Notes under the pieces: model-generated | Databases searched by the model: none | Told to the model about the DNA's origin: nothing | The model's input: only the letters and a program-made list of their open reading frames with translations | Translations under genes and position numbers: made by a program | Part shown: positions 20,920 to 29,948 of the stretch, one piece after another | Numbering within the stretch: position 1 is the stretch's first letter | Layout of the letters: every line of letters begins with the position of its first letter | Assembly (NCBI GenBank): GCA_016218375.1 | Contig: JACREG010000053.1 | Span: forward strand, 1-48,138 | Length of the DNA stretch: 48,138 nt | Origin: Gammaproteobacteria bacterium | Lineage (GTDB): Bacteria; Pseudomonadota; Gammaproteobacteria; Thiohalobacterales; Thiohalobacteraceae | Direction of reading: 5' to 3'

Positions 20920-23541
20920 ATGAATAGAACAACACCTGTACAACAACGCTTCGGCCGTTCGGCGCTGAATATCGCCATCACGGCCGCGCTGTCGGCCAGC
21001 GCTTTGTTGGTCGCGGTCGATGCCCAGGCGCAAGCGCCCAAATATCTGCTGGCGTGGATGAGCGATCAGATGCTCGACGGCAACAATCATAGCCCGCTCG
21101 ACGGCGTGCTGGGTCTGCCGGCCGGTACGCTGCCCGATGCGGATTTCGTCGCCGTCATCGATGCCGACCCGACCTCGCCGACCTACGGCAAAGTCGTCAA
21201 CACGGCGGAAATGCCCGCCATTTACGGCCAGCACTTGTTGTCGGTGACGGAAGACTTCGTCGACGACGCATTGGATCTGGCGTTGGCGAATGCCTCGCCG
21301 CAAAGCCTGCCGGGCAATCCCAACGGCGTGGCCGACGACGACATCCTCGGCGGCGTGCCCAACTTCAATCCCGCCAACGGCCTGCCATCGGTGGTGCCCG
21401 CGCCGTCGTCGGTGTTGAACGAAGCGCATCACCATTCGGTGCGTCCCTATGTCAATCCGACCACCGGCCGCATTCAAGCCTATTACGGCGGCTTGATCAG
21501 TGCCAACGTGTTCGGCTGCGATATCACCGATCCGTTGCACATCACGCCGGCGCCGGGTTCGACGGCCGAGACCGATACCGCCAACGGCGGTTTGAACCTG
21601 CACGGTGGCAGTAACACCAACGTCTGCGGCCTGTCGGTGAGCGGCGCGGTCAACAACACCGTCACCGGCACCGACGACCTGGAATACAACCCGACCAACG
21701 GTCACTACTACACCACCATGATGGGCGCCGGCGGTTCGTTCTCCGCGACCGGCACCACGGCGTTGAGTCTGCCGCCGGTGTTGACCACGCCGGGCGGTTT
21801 GCAGGAATTCGATCCGTCGACCGACGCGGTCATCGGCGATTACTCGGGCGTACCGACGGCGCCGGTGTATGGCCACGGCACGTATGCCAACGGCAGCACT
21901 ATGATCGGACCGAAGCGTTATGCGCCGCGCGTGCAAGTCGCCTTCGGCGGCGTCGACGGCAACGGCAATTGCAGTTCCGCGACCATCATGACGGCGGTCG
22001 GTGCGAATGCCTGGAATCTGTGTACGCCGGGCGTGTCGCCGCACAATCAGATCGGTGCGGATAGCGGTGCGGTGAATCTTTCCGCCGGCATCAACGAAGG
22101 TCCGGACACCGGCCTGCTGGCGCATCCGCACGGCATCGGCTTGCGTTCCGATCTCAACGGTCAGATCGCCAATGCCAACGGCACCGTCATCGGCACCACC
22201 CACGGCATCATCATGACCTCCGACTATGCCGATCCCGTGAGCCTGGCCTTGACCGGTTCGGGTTCGGGTCCGGCCTCGTCGAAGCAAAACCTGGGCACGA
22301 CCATCCGTCTGTGGGATTTGAGCAATCCGGCGGCCGGGCCGTATCAGGTCATTCAGATGCCCGACGGCAATCGGCATGAAGACAACGCCATTCACGAAGA
22401 GCCGGAAGGTCTGATGGCAATGCGCATGACGCACAGCCACACCGGTGCGTTCGTGGCGTCCATGTGCGGTGGCAGTATCTACTACTCGCCGGACATCACC
22501 ATCGCCAAGCCCGACTTCAAGCTGGTCTACGACTTCGGTGCGTGCACCGGTACGTCGGTATTCACCATCACCCAGGACGACGGTGTCATGTTCGTGCCGA
22601 TCTCCGGTATTCAGACCACCGGCGATCCGATCAAGGATCGCGACTACGCGGGCGAACACAACCGTCGCGTCGCGGTGCTGGATATCCGCGGTCTGCTGGC
22701 GGCGGGAACGAGCCACGGTTGCGACATGCCGCCGGCTTCGGCCTGGAACAACACCGGCGCCACATCGCCGCTGGGTCAGCCCGTCACTCTCGGCACGGCA
22801 GGTGTGACGTATACGAATGCCGGCGATCGTTTCAACGGCACGGTCTACCACCCGAACAACGGCAATAACAATTGTCCGAAGCTGGTGGACGACGTGGACT
22901 TCAGCGGTGCCGGCGAAGATCGCATTCTCGCCACCGCCGACGATCACCCGGACAACGAAACCAGCCGCGGCGGTCCGCACTTCACGGTGCACGACGAGAA
23001 CGACAAGTATGTCGCGACCAGCAACTACTTCGTCGATCTGCGCGAGTTCGCCATCAAGGACGTCGACCTGCTGTTGTCCGCGCTGGGCCTCGGCCATGCC
23101 TGGAACAACGGCTCGGGCGGCGCCATTCCCAATGCCTATCCGCCGGGCGGCCCGAATCCGGGCGACTTCCCTCCGGGCGGTCTGGGTGGCGTGCACGCGG
23201 CGCTGGGTATTCCCGGCGGACAGGGTAACGCACTGCCCGGCACCGGTTCGGTGGGCGACGATACCATCTGCATGATGAAGTGGGATCGCAACCGCATCAA
23301 CCTGAAGCTCGACACCAGCTTCAATGCGGGCGATGCCAACTCGCCGCGCGGCTGCGTCGATATGGACTTCGGCGATACCGGCGCAAGCTGGCCGGCCGCG
23401 GGCACGCGTGTTGCCGCTGCCGGTAACGCAACGCCGCACGGCATGTCGTTCATCACGGTGGGTTCGACGAGCTTCTTCACCAACGGTGAAATCGGCGGCA
23501 GCGGTGGCCATCACAGCGGCGGCAACACCGGGCATCACTAA
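20920..23541 (+). CDS. Large exported protein, distantly like SBP56/methanethiol oxidase
   Basis: 873 residues. A long signal peptide (ALNIAITAALSASALLVAVDAQA), then a chain with repeated propeller-like strands. Segments LNEAHHHSVRPYVNP, DDLEYNPTNGHYYTTMMG, LLAHPHGIGLRSDLN, TIRLWDLSNPAAG, ETSRGGPHFTVHDENDKYVATSNYFVD and VDMDFG...ATPHGMSF are spaced like the conserved His blocks of selenium-binding protein 56, whose bacterial members are copper-containing methanethiol oxidases. It is nearly twice their usual length, with a Gly/Pro-rich insertion near residue 740 and a His-rich end (GGHHSGGNTGHH). ATG 20920 is preferred to 20914 because GGAGG is then seven bases upstream. Enzyme activity is not shown; the SBP56 link is distant. 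Confidence 0.65.
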   Translation: MNRTTPVQQRFGRSALNIAITAALSASALLVAVDAQAQAPKYLLAWMSDQMLDGNNHSPLDGVLGLPAGTLPDADFVAVIDADPTSPTYGKVVNTAEMPAIYGQHLLSVTEDFVDDALDLALANASPQSLPGNPNGVADDDILGGVPNFNPANGLPSVVPAPSSVLNEAHHHSVRPYVNPTTGRIQAYYGGLISANVFGCDITDPLHITPAPGSTAETDTANGGLNLHGGSNTNVCGLSVSGAVNNTVTGTDDLEYNPTNGHYYTTMMGAGGSFSATGTTALSLPPVLTTPGGLQEFDPSTDAVIGDYSGVPTAPVYGHGTYANGSTMIGPKRYAPRVQVAFGGVDGNGNCSSATIMTAVGANAWNLCTPGVSPHNQIGADSGAVNLSAGINEGPDTGLLAHPHGIGLRSDLNGQIANANGTVIGTTHGIIMTSDYADPVSLALTGSGSGPASSKQNLGTTIRLWDLSNPAAGPYQVIQMPDGNRHEDNAIHEEPEGLMAMRMTHSHTGAFVASMCGGSIYYSPDITIAKPDFKLVYDFGACTGTSVFTITQDDGVMFVPISGIQTTGDPIKDRDYAGEHNRRVAVLDIRGLLAAGTSHGCDMPPASAWNNTGATSPLGQPVTLGTAGVTYTNAGDRFNGTVYHPNNGNNNCPKLVDDVDFSGAGEDRILATADDHPDNETSRGGPHFTVHDENDKYVATSNYFVDLREFAIKDVDLLLSALGLGHAWNNGSGGAIPNAYPPGGPNPGDFPPGGLGGVHAALGIPGGQGNALPGTGSVGDDTICMMKWDRNRINLKLDTSFNAGDANSPRGCVDMDFGDTGASWPAAGTRVAAAGNATPHGMSFITVGSTSFFTNGEIGGSGGHHSGGNTGHH

Positions 23542-23562
23542 GCGCTAACGCGCGGAAGGGAC

Positions 23563-23595
23563 GCCGACCCGACCGGATTATCCGGCCGGGTCGGC
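23563..23595 (+). terminator. Strong hairpin after the SBP56-like gene
   Basis: Arms GCCGACCCGACCGG and CCGGCCGGGTCGGC around ATTAT, followed by CTGTTTAAG. It probably ends the sigma-54 transcription unit, with possible read-through to the ankyrin gene. Confidence 0.75.
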
Positions 23596-23633
23596 CTGTT
23601 TAAGAACATACAATTCATAACGGTGGGTGAATC

Positions 23634-25337
23634 ATGGCACTGCATCCAAACACTATGACCAAGCTTACATTGATCCTGCTGCTGGCCACGCCGTGCCTGA
23701 GCACGGCCACGCAAAACAGCGCAATGGAAAACAGCGCGGAGCAGAACGCCGCCGCGCAGCAAGCCGCGCCCGAGACCGATCCGGCAGTCGATCCAGAAGT
23801 TGATCCAGCAGTTGATCTGGAAGCGCAGACCTTTCTCGAAGCGGTGAAACAAGGCAAGACGCAATTGGTTAAGGATCTGCTGAAGTCCAACAAGAATGTC
23901 GACCGGGTCGACGCGACGGGTTCGACGGCGCTGCACGAGGCGGCCTGGGCCGGTTATACCGAGATCGGCACGGCGCTGATCGAACATGGCGCGGGCATCG
24001 ACAAGGGCAACAAGTCCGGTGACACGCCGTTGTTGGTCGCCGCCGAACAGGGTCATGTGGATTTCGTAAACATGCTGTTGGATAAAGGCGCGCGGCTGCG
24101 GGCCGAGAACGAGCAAGGCGTGAATGCCTTGATCCACGCCGCCTACGAAGGGCATGTCGATGTCATGAAAGTGTTGATCGAGCATGGTCTGGATATCAAT
24201 GCGACGGACGATGACGGCGCCACGCCGCTGATCAATGCGCTGAACGGCAAGCAAGGTGAGGCCGCGCGTTTCCTCGTCGGCAAGGGCGCGGACATTTCGG
24301 CGCGCGACGAGTTCGACAATACCGCACTGCTGGTTGCCGCCCGCAACGACGATGCCGAAACCGTCAAACGGCTGATCGACAAAGGCGTCGATCTGGGCGA
24401 ACAGGACAGCGTCAACAATACTGCCTTGATTTACGCCATCTGGAAAAAGAACGCGGAACTGGTCGATGTCTATCTCAAGCATGGCGTGAGCATCGAGTCG
24501 CAGTTCGTGCAGGGCGCCCGGCCGTTGATGGTCGCGGCCGGTCTCGGCGATATGGAGATGCTTGAATTCTTTGTCGAGAAGGGCGCAGAGATCGACGCCG
24601 CGGACGGTTCCGGTGCGACGGCGCTGATCTACGCCGCGCGGCAGAACAAACCGGAGGCGGCCGAATATCTGCTCAAGCGCGGCGCGAATATCGATCACGC
24701 CGATCGACAAGGCCGGAATGCCTTGGCCATCGCCGCGACGCTGGGTCAGGCCGATGCCATGAAGGTGTTGCTCAAAGGCAAGATCGACATCGAGAAGAAG
24801 GACGCGATGGGTCGTTCCGCGCTCATGTGGGCCACGGAACATACCCGTACCGATGCGGCTCTGCTGTTGATCGAGCACAAGGCCGATCCGAACACGCGCA
24901 ACGGTAAGAACGTCACACCGTTGATGCGCGCCGGCACGCTGGGCGCGACCAAGATCGGCACCGCGCTGTTGGACAAAGGCGCCGATATCAATGCCAAGAG
25001 CGACGGCGGCGTGACCGCGCTGATTTTCGCCGCGTTGGCCGGCAAGGCGCCGATGGTCGAGTTGTTGATAAAACGCGGTGCGGACGTCAATCAGTTGGAC
25101 GATTACGGGCGCAGCGCACTGTTTTATGCGGCGGGCAACGGCTTTATGAATATCACGCGCGTGCTGCTGGAGAAGGGCGCGAATCCCAGCGTGGTCGATA
25201 CGCAGAAGAAGACCGCCATCGACTATGCGCTGGAGTCCGACAAGATGCCGGTGGTCGATCTGCTGCGCGAGCATGGCGGCAAGGCCGCCGCCGAACTCGC
25301 GACGCAGAACAAGGTCAGCGCCACCGAAACGCACTGA
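23634..25337 (+). CDS. Exported ankyrin-repeat protein
   Basis: 567 residues. N-terminal export signal (MTKLTLILLLATPCLSTA, preceded by seven residues if ATG 23634 is used; ATG 23655 is the alternative), a short Gln/Ala/Pro-rich spacer, then about 14-15 ankyrin repeats of 33 residues from residue ~63 to ~555, e.g. GSTALHEAAWAGYTEIGTALIEHGAGID and GVTALIFAALAGKAPMVELLIKRGADVNQ. Ankyrins bind proteins; periplasmic ones often protect secreted enzymes (AnkB beside catalase is a known example). It lies between the SBP56-like gene and cusB. Partner unknown, possibly the SBP56-like protein. Confidence 0.87.
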   Translation: MALHPNTMTKLTLILLLATPCLSTATQNSAMENSAEQNAAAQQAAPETDPAVDPEVDPAVDLEAQTFLEAVKQGKTQLVKDLLKSNKNVDRVDATGSTALHEAAWAGYTEIGTALIEHGAGIDKGNKSGDTPLLVAAEQGHVDFVNMLLDKGARLRAENEQGVNALIHAAYEGHVDVMKVLIEHGLDINATDDDGATPLINALNGKQGEAARFLVGKGADISARDEFDNTALLVAARNDDAETVKRLIDKGVDLGEQDSVNNTALIYAIWKKNAELVDVYLKHGVSIESQFVQGARPLMVAAGLGDMEMLEFFVEKGAEIDAADGSGATALIYAARQNKPEAAEYLLKRGANIDHADRQGRNALAIAATLGQADAMKVLLKGKIDIEKKDAMGRSALMWATEHTRTDAALLLIEHKADPNTRNGKNVTPLMRAGTLGATKIGTALLDKGADINAKSDGGVTALIFAALAGKAPMVELLIKRGADVNQLDDYGRSALFYAAGNGFMNITRVLLEKGANPSVVDTQKKTAIDYALESDKMPVVDLLREHGGKAAAELATQNKVSATETH

Positions 25338-25345
25338 CAGTTGTC

Positions 25346-25431
25346 CGTCATTGCGAGCGAAGCGAAGCAATCTCCCAACAGCAGAGCCAATGATTGGAGA
25401 TTGCTTCGTCGCTGCGCGCTTCGCAATGACG
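25346..25431. repeat. Dispersed inverted repeat (GTCATTGCGAGCGAAGC type)
   Basis: Left arm CGTCATTGCGAGCGAAGCGA, then AGCAATCTCC; right arm GGAGATTGCTTCG, then GCGCTTCGCAATGACG. It is a well-known type of intergenic inverted repeat in many bacteria. It fills the ankyrin-cusB gap and could end or process the upstream message. Confidence 0.85.
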
Positions 25432-25473
25432 GGTCTTGTGAATGTATTAGAGATTCCCTAAGGTGACGCGGTG

Positions 25474-26826
25474 ATGCGCAGAATCCTCACTATCGTCTTC
25501 ATCCTTACAACCGGTGTACTCTTGGGCCGTTATCTCTGGCCGGCGCAGAGGCCGGTCGCGTCCATCGAAGCAATCGTGGGCGAAGAAATCGTGGACGCCG
25601 CCGATGGGCATGACCACGCCCCGGCGGCGGCGCCCTACGTCTGTCCGATGCACCCCGATGTCGTATCCGACAAACCGGGCACCTGTCCGATCTGCGGCAT
25701 GGCGCTGGTGCAGGCCAAGCAAGACGGCGTCGAACACGGCCATGCCGAGCATGCGGAGAACATGGATGCGGACGCGTCCATGCATCCCGCCGTCCGCATC
25801 GCACCCGAGGTTGTCAACAACCTGGGCGTGAAGACCGCGCCGGTCATGCGCACGACCTTGATGCGGCGCATCGATACACCGGGATTTGTTCAACAACTCC
25901 AGCCGGGACAAAACAAACGCGTGACGGCGCCGTTCGACGCGCGCATCGCGGCGGTACAGTTCGCGACCGGGCAGTGGCTCGAAGCCGGCAAACCGCTGCT
26001 GGTACTCGAATCCGAAACCTTACGCAGCGCCGAACAAACACACCTCGCGTTGTTGGAACGGAGTGCTGCGCCGGCCACACCCGCCGCGATATCGCCCGCA
26101 ACACCTGCTGTGCAAGCCGCCGACACAAAACCCGCAAGCCTGGACGACTCGCGTCGCGCCTTGGCGCAGCTTGGGTTGTCCGGCGCGGACATTCAGCGTT
26201 TGGAACAAACGCGCGAAGCGTCCGCGCAGTTGACGTTGTATACGCCGTACCCCGCCCTGGTTTCCAGCGCGCGGCTTGCAGTAGGCGGCGAAGTCCGCAG
26301 CGGCGCACTGCTGTTCGAGCTGACCGGCATGGCGCGCGCCTCGGTGCTCGCCAACGCCTTTCAACGCGATGCAGCGTGGATTCAAACCGGCCAGCCGGTC
26401 GAGGTACGGTTGCCGCATGTCTCCGGAGAAGTGTGGAAGGGCGTGGTCAACCAGGGCGCCGTGTCCATCGATCCGGATTCGCAGAACATTGGTGTGCGCC
26501 TGTCGTTCTCGGCGCCGACGCAACTGCTCAAGAGCGCCATGTATGTCGTGGCCACGATTCTCGGCGATGCCCGCGAAGGCGTGTTGGCGGTGCCGCAGGA
26601 AGCCTTGATCCGCACCGAAGCGGAAGACCGCGTCGTCGTCGCGCAAGGCGGCGGGCGCTTCAAACCCGTACCGGTCCGCGTCGGCATCGAGACCGGCGGC
26701 CAGGTCGAGATATTGAGCGGGCTGAAGGAGGGCGATCAAGTCGTCGTGTCGGCGCAGTTCATGATCGACTCCGAAAGCAGTTTGCAAGCGAGCTTCCTGC
26801 GCATGTCGGGACAAGACGCGGAATGA
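25474..26826 (+). CDS. cusB: RND efflux periplasmic adaptor, CusB-like, with heavy-metal-binding domain
   Basis: About 450 residues: one N-terminal membrane anchor (ILTIVFILTTGVLLGRYLW), a metal-binding motif YVCPMHPDVVSDKPGTCPICGM (residues ~56-77), a His-rich linker (DGVEHGHAEHAEN) and the membrane-fusion protein core (GFVQQLQPGQNKRVTAPFDARIAAVQFATGQWLEAGKPLLVLES). The hairpin helices are short and carry an Ala/Pro-rich stretch. CusB links the CusA pump to an outer-membrane channel for copper/silver export. GTG 25471 directly before ATG is an alternative start. Ends in an ATGA overlap with cusA. No CusC outer-membrane partner is seen in the window. Confidence 0.88.
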   Translation: MRRILTIVFILTTGVLLGRYLWPAQRPVASIEAIVGEEIVDAADGHDHAPAAAPYVCPMHPDVVSDKPGTCPICGMALVQAKQDGVEHGHAEHAENMDADASMHPAVRIAPEVVNNLGVKTAPVMRTTLMRRIDTPGFVQQLQPGQNKRVTAPFDARIAAVQFATGQWLEAGKPLLVLESETLRSAEQTHLALLERSAAPATPAAISPATPAVQAADTKPASLDDSRRALAQLGLSGADIQRLEQTREASAQLTLYTPYPALVSSARLAVGGEVRSGALLFELTGMARASVLANAFQRDAAWIQTGQPVEVRLPHVSGEVWKGVVNQGAVSIDPDSQNIGVRLSFSAPTQLLKSAMYVVATILGDAREGVLAVPQEALIRTEAEDRVVVAQGGGRFKPVPVRVGIETGGQVEILSGLKEGDQVVVSAQFMIDSESSLQASFLRMSGQDAE

Positions 26827-29800
26827 TTGCGCGTCTCATCCGCTGGTCCACCGTCAACCGACCGTTGGTGTTGTTGGTCACGTTGCTGTTGGCCGGGTGG
26901 GGCATGTATTCGGTGCGCCACACCGCGCTCGATGCGATTCCGGATTTGTCCGACGTACAAGTCATCGTCAAGACCACCTTCCCCGGTCAGGCGCCGCAGG
27001 TCATGGAAGATCAAGTGACTTATCCGCTCACCAGCGCCATGCTGGCCGTGCCAGGCGCCGAGCATGTGCGCGGCTATTCGTTCTTCGGCGAATCCTATGT
27101 CTATATCATTTTCGAGGACGGCACTGATCCGTATTGGGCGCGCACGCGCGTGCTCGAATACCTGAGCCAGGCGCGCGATCAATTGCCGGCCGGGGCGAAA
27201 ACGCAACTCGGTCCCGATGCCAGCGGTGTGGGTTGGGTGTACGAATACGCGCTGGTCGACCGCAGCGGTCAACACGATCTCGCGCAACTGCGCAGCATTC
27301 AGGATTGGTTCCTCAAATTCGAATTGCAGACTGTGCCCGGCGTGGCCGAGGTCGCCAGCCTGGGCGGCATGGTCAAGCAATACCAAGTCGTGCTCGATCC
27401 CGGCCGCATGCGTGCGCATTCGCTGTCGCTGTCGATGATCCGGCAGATGATCCTCGATGCCAATCAGGAAGTGAGTGGTTCGGTCATCGAAATGGGCGAA
27501 GCGGAGTATCTGATTCGCGGCAAGGGTTACATCAGAAACCTGTCGGACCTGGCACGGATTCCCTACATCGGCCGTCGCGAGGCCGGTGCTGCGTTATTGA
27601 TGCAGGACTTCGCCGATATCCGCATCGGCCCGCAGATGCGTCGCGGCATCGCCGATCTGAACGGCGAAGGCGAAGTCGCCGGCGGTATTGTGGTGATGCG
27701 CTGGGGTGGCAACGCGCTCACCACCATCGAACACGTCAAGGCCAAACTGGAGGAACTGAAAAAAGGCTTGCCCGCCGGCGTGGAGATCGTCGAGACCTAC
27801 GACCGTTCGGCATTGATTACGCGCGCGGTGAGCACGCTCAAGTCGCGGCTGGTCGAGGAATTCCTGTTGGTGGCCGTGGTCTGCGCCGCGTTCCTGTTTC
27901 ATCTGCGCTCCTCGCTGGTGGTGGTGTTCACCTTGCCGGTGGGCATCCTCGCGGCGTTCATCGTCATGCACCTGCAAGGTATCAATGCCAACATCATGTC
28001 CCTGGGCGGTATCGCCATCGCGCTCGGCGCCATGGTGGATGCGGCGATTGTGATGATCGAAAACGTACACAAACGCCTGGAGCAACAGCCTTCCCCGAGC
28101 GGTGATGCCGCCGCGCGTGCTGATCGACTAGAGGCAATGCAACAGGCCATGGTCGAAGTCGGCCCACCGTTGTTCTTCTCGCTGCTGATTATCACGCTGT
28201 CGTTCCTGCCGGTGTTCGCCTTGCAGGCGCAAGAAGGCCGCTTGTTCGCGCCGCTCGCTTACACCAAGACCTATGCGATGGCGGCGGCGGCGGGTTTGTC
28301 GGTGACGTTGGTGCCGGCGCTGATCGTTTCGTTGGTGCGCGGGCGCATCCGCGAAGAACGCGCGAATCCACTCAACCGCGTGCTGGTGGATGCTTATCGT
28401 CGAGTGATCGATGCGGTGCTGCATCGCCCGCGCGTCACGCTGCTGATCGCCGTGCTGCTGGTTGCCAGCAGTCTCTGGCCCTTGATGCGATCGGGCTCGG
28501 AGTTTATGCCGCGTCTCGACGAAGGCGATCTGTTGTATATGCCGACCACGCTGCCGGGTATTTCCGCCGGCAAGGCGCAACAACTGCTGCAACAAACCGA
28601 CCGTTTGATTAAAACCGTGCCCGAAGTCGAGCGTGTATTCGGTAAGGTCGGTCAGGCCGAAACGGCCACCGATCCCGCGCCCTTGACCATGTTGGAAACC
28701 ACCATCCGCCTGAAGCCGTACACGCAATGGCGCGCCGGCATGACCTTGCCAAAACTCATCGAGGAACTCGACGCGCGCGTGCAGATTCCCGGCCTCACCA
28801 ATTCCTGGCAAATGCCCATCGCCACGCGCATCGACATGCTCGCCACCGGCATCAAGACACCGCTCGGCGTGAAAATCGCGGGACCGGATTTACGCATGCT
28901 CGACAGCATCGGCGCGCAGATCGAGGGCCTGCTGCGACCGTTGCCGGGCACCGCCTCGGTGTATGCCGAACGCGCCGCGCGCGCCCGTTATATCGACATC
29001 GATGTGGATCGCGACGCGGCCGCGCATTACGGCCTGAGCGTAGCGGATCTCTACGAGACGATTTCCATGGCGGTCGGTGGCATGAACATCAGCTACACGG
29101 TGGAAGGCCGCGAGCGTTATCCGATCAATGTGCGTTATCCGGCCGAGGTGCGCAATTCGCTGAGCAAGTTGCAGGAGCTGCCGGTGTTTCTGGCGACCGG
29201 GCGGCAAGTGCGCCTCGACGATATCGCCGATGTCGCCATCAAAGACGGCCCCGACATGATCCGCAGTGAAGACGCGCGCTTGAACGGTTGGGTCTATGTC
29301 GACATCGCCGGACGCGATCTGGGTTCGTATGTGGCGGACGCACAGCAGGTGGTGGCCAACCATGTGCAACTGCCGCCGGGTTACTCGATCAGTTGGTCCG
29401 GCCAGTATCAATACATGCAGCGCGCCAGCGAGCGTTTGCAGTACATCGTGCCGCTGACGTTGGCCTTGATCTTCCTGCTGCTGTATTTGAATTTCCGCAA
29501 CATGACCGAAGCGCTGATGGTGATGGGCGCCTTGCCGCTGGCGCTGGTCGGCGGTATCTGGTTGTTGTACGCCTTGGATTATCAACTCTCGGTCGCGGTC
29601 GGCGTGGGCTTTCTTGCACTGGCCGGCGTCGCCGCCGAGTTCGGCGTGGTGATGCTGGTGTATCTGGATCAGGCCGTGAAACGCCATCGACCGAAGACGC
29701 TGAGCGAATTGCACGCCGCCGTCATCGAAGGCGCGGTGTTGCGCGTGCGTCCAAAGGCCATGACCGTCGCAGTGGTGATCGCCGGTTTGTTGCCGATCAT

Positions 29801-29945
29801 GATCGGCGCCGGCACGGGTTCCGAAGTGATGCGGCGCATTGCCGCGCCGATGATCGGCGGCATGATTACCGCGCCGCTGGTGTCGATGCTGGTGATACCG
29901 GTGTTATATGTCGTGTGGAAGCAGCGCGGGCTGGCCGTCCGATAA
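26823..29945 (+). CDS. cusA: Copper/silver efflux RND pump, CusA-like
   Basis: 1040 residues, the usual size for HME-RND pumps. N-terminal helix NRPLVLLVTLLLAGWGMYSV, porter domain (ALDAIPDLSDVQVIVKTTFPGQAPQVMEDQVTYPLTSAM), and the proton-relay helix GGIAIALGAMVDAAIVMIENVHKR, whose Asp is essential in the class. DAIPDLSDVQVI and the C-terminal GVAAEFGVVMLVYLDQAV are typical of CusA/CzcA. It exports Cu(I)/Ag(I) from periplasm or cytoplasm through CusB. The start ATG overlaps the cusB stop. CzcA is the alternative, but VMEDQVTYPLT and the heavy-metal domain on the partner favour CusA. Convergent with the next activator gene, three bases apart. Confidence 0.9.
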   Translation: MIARLIRWSTVNRPLVLLVTLLLAGWGMYSVRHTALDAIPDLSDVQVIVKTTFPGQAPQVMEDQVTYPLTSAMLAVPGAEHVRGYSFFGESYVYIIFEDGTDPYWARTRVLEYLSQARDQLPAGAKTQLGPDASGVGWVYEYALVDRSGQHDLAQLRSIQDWFLKFELQTVPGVAEVASLGGMVKQYQVVLDPGRMRAHSLSLSMIRQMILDANQEVSGSVIEMGEAEYLIRGKGYIRNLSDLARIPYIGRREAGAALLMQDFADIRIGPQMRRGIADLNGEGEVAGGIVVMRWGGNALTTIEHVKAKLEELKKGLPAGVEIVETYDRSALITRAVSTLKSRLVEEFLLVAVVCAAFLFHLRSSLVVVFTLPVGILAAFIVMHLQGINANIMSLGGIAIALGAMVDAAIVMIENVHKRLEQQPSPSGDAAARADRLEAMQQAMVEVGPPLFFSLLIITLSFLPVFALQAQEGRLFAPLAYTKTYAMAAAAGLSVTLVPALIVSLVRGRIREERANPLNRVLVDAYRRVIDAVLHRPRVTLLIAVLLVASSLWPLMRSGSEFMPRLDEGDLLYMPTTLPGISAGKAQQLLQQTDRLIKTVPEVERVFGKVGQAETATDPAPLTMLETTIRLKPYTQWRAGMTLPKLIEELDARVQIPGLTNSWQMPIATRIDMLATGIKTPLGVKIAGPDLRMLDSIGAQIEGLLRPLPGTASVYAERAARARYIDIDVDRDAAAHYGLSVADLYETISMAVGGMNISYTVEGRERYPINVRYPAEVRNSLSKLQELPVFLATGRQVRLDDIADVAIKDGPDMIRSEDARLNGWVYVDIAGRDLGSYVADAQQVVANHVQLPPGYSISWSGQYQYMQRASERLQYIVPLTLALIFLLLYLNFRNMTEALMVMGALPLALVGGIWLLYALDYQLSVAVGVGFLALAGVAAEFGVVMLVYLDQAVKRHRPKTLSELHAAVIEGAVLRVRPKAMTVAVVIAGLLPIMIGAGTGSEVMRRIAAPMIGGMITAPLVSMLVIPVLYVVWKQRGLAVR

Positions 29946-29948
29946 ACG

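Noticed and set aside
20716-23538. A 940-codon minus-strand open frame opposite the SBP56-like gene
   Set aside because: It is a codon-bias shadow: no ribosome site, no family, low-complexity His/Arg/Gly text, while the plus strand has a signal peptide and conserved motifs.
25974-26822. Upstream extension of the cusA frame inside cusB
   Set aside because: The text is Arg-rich shadow of cusB; the CusA N-terminal helix starts at the ATGA-overlapping codon 26823.
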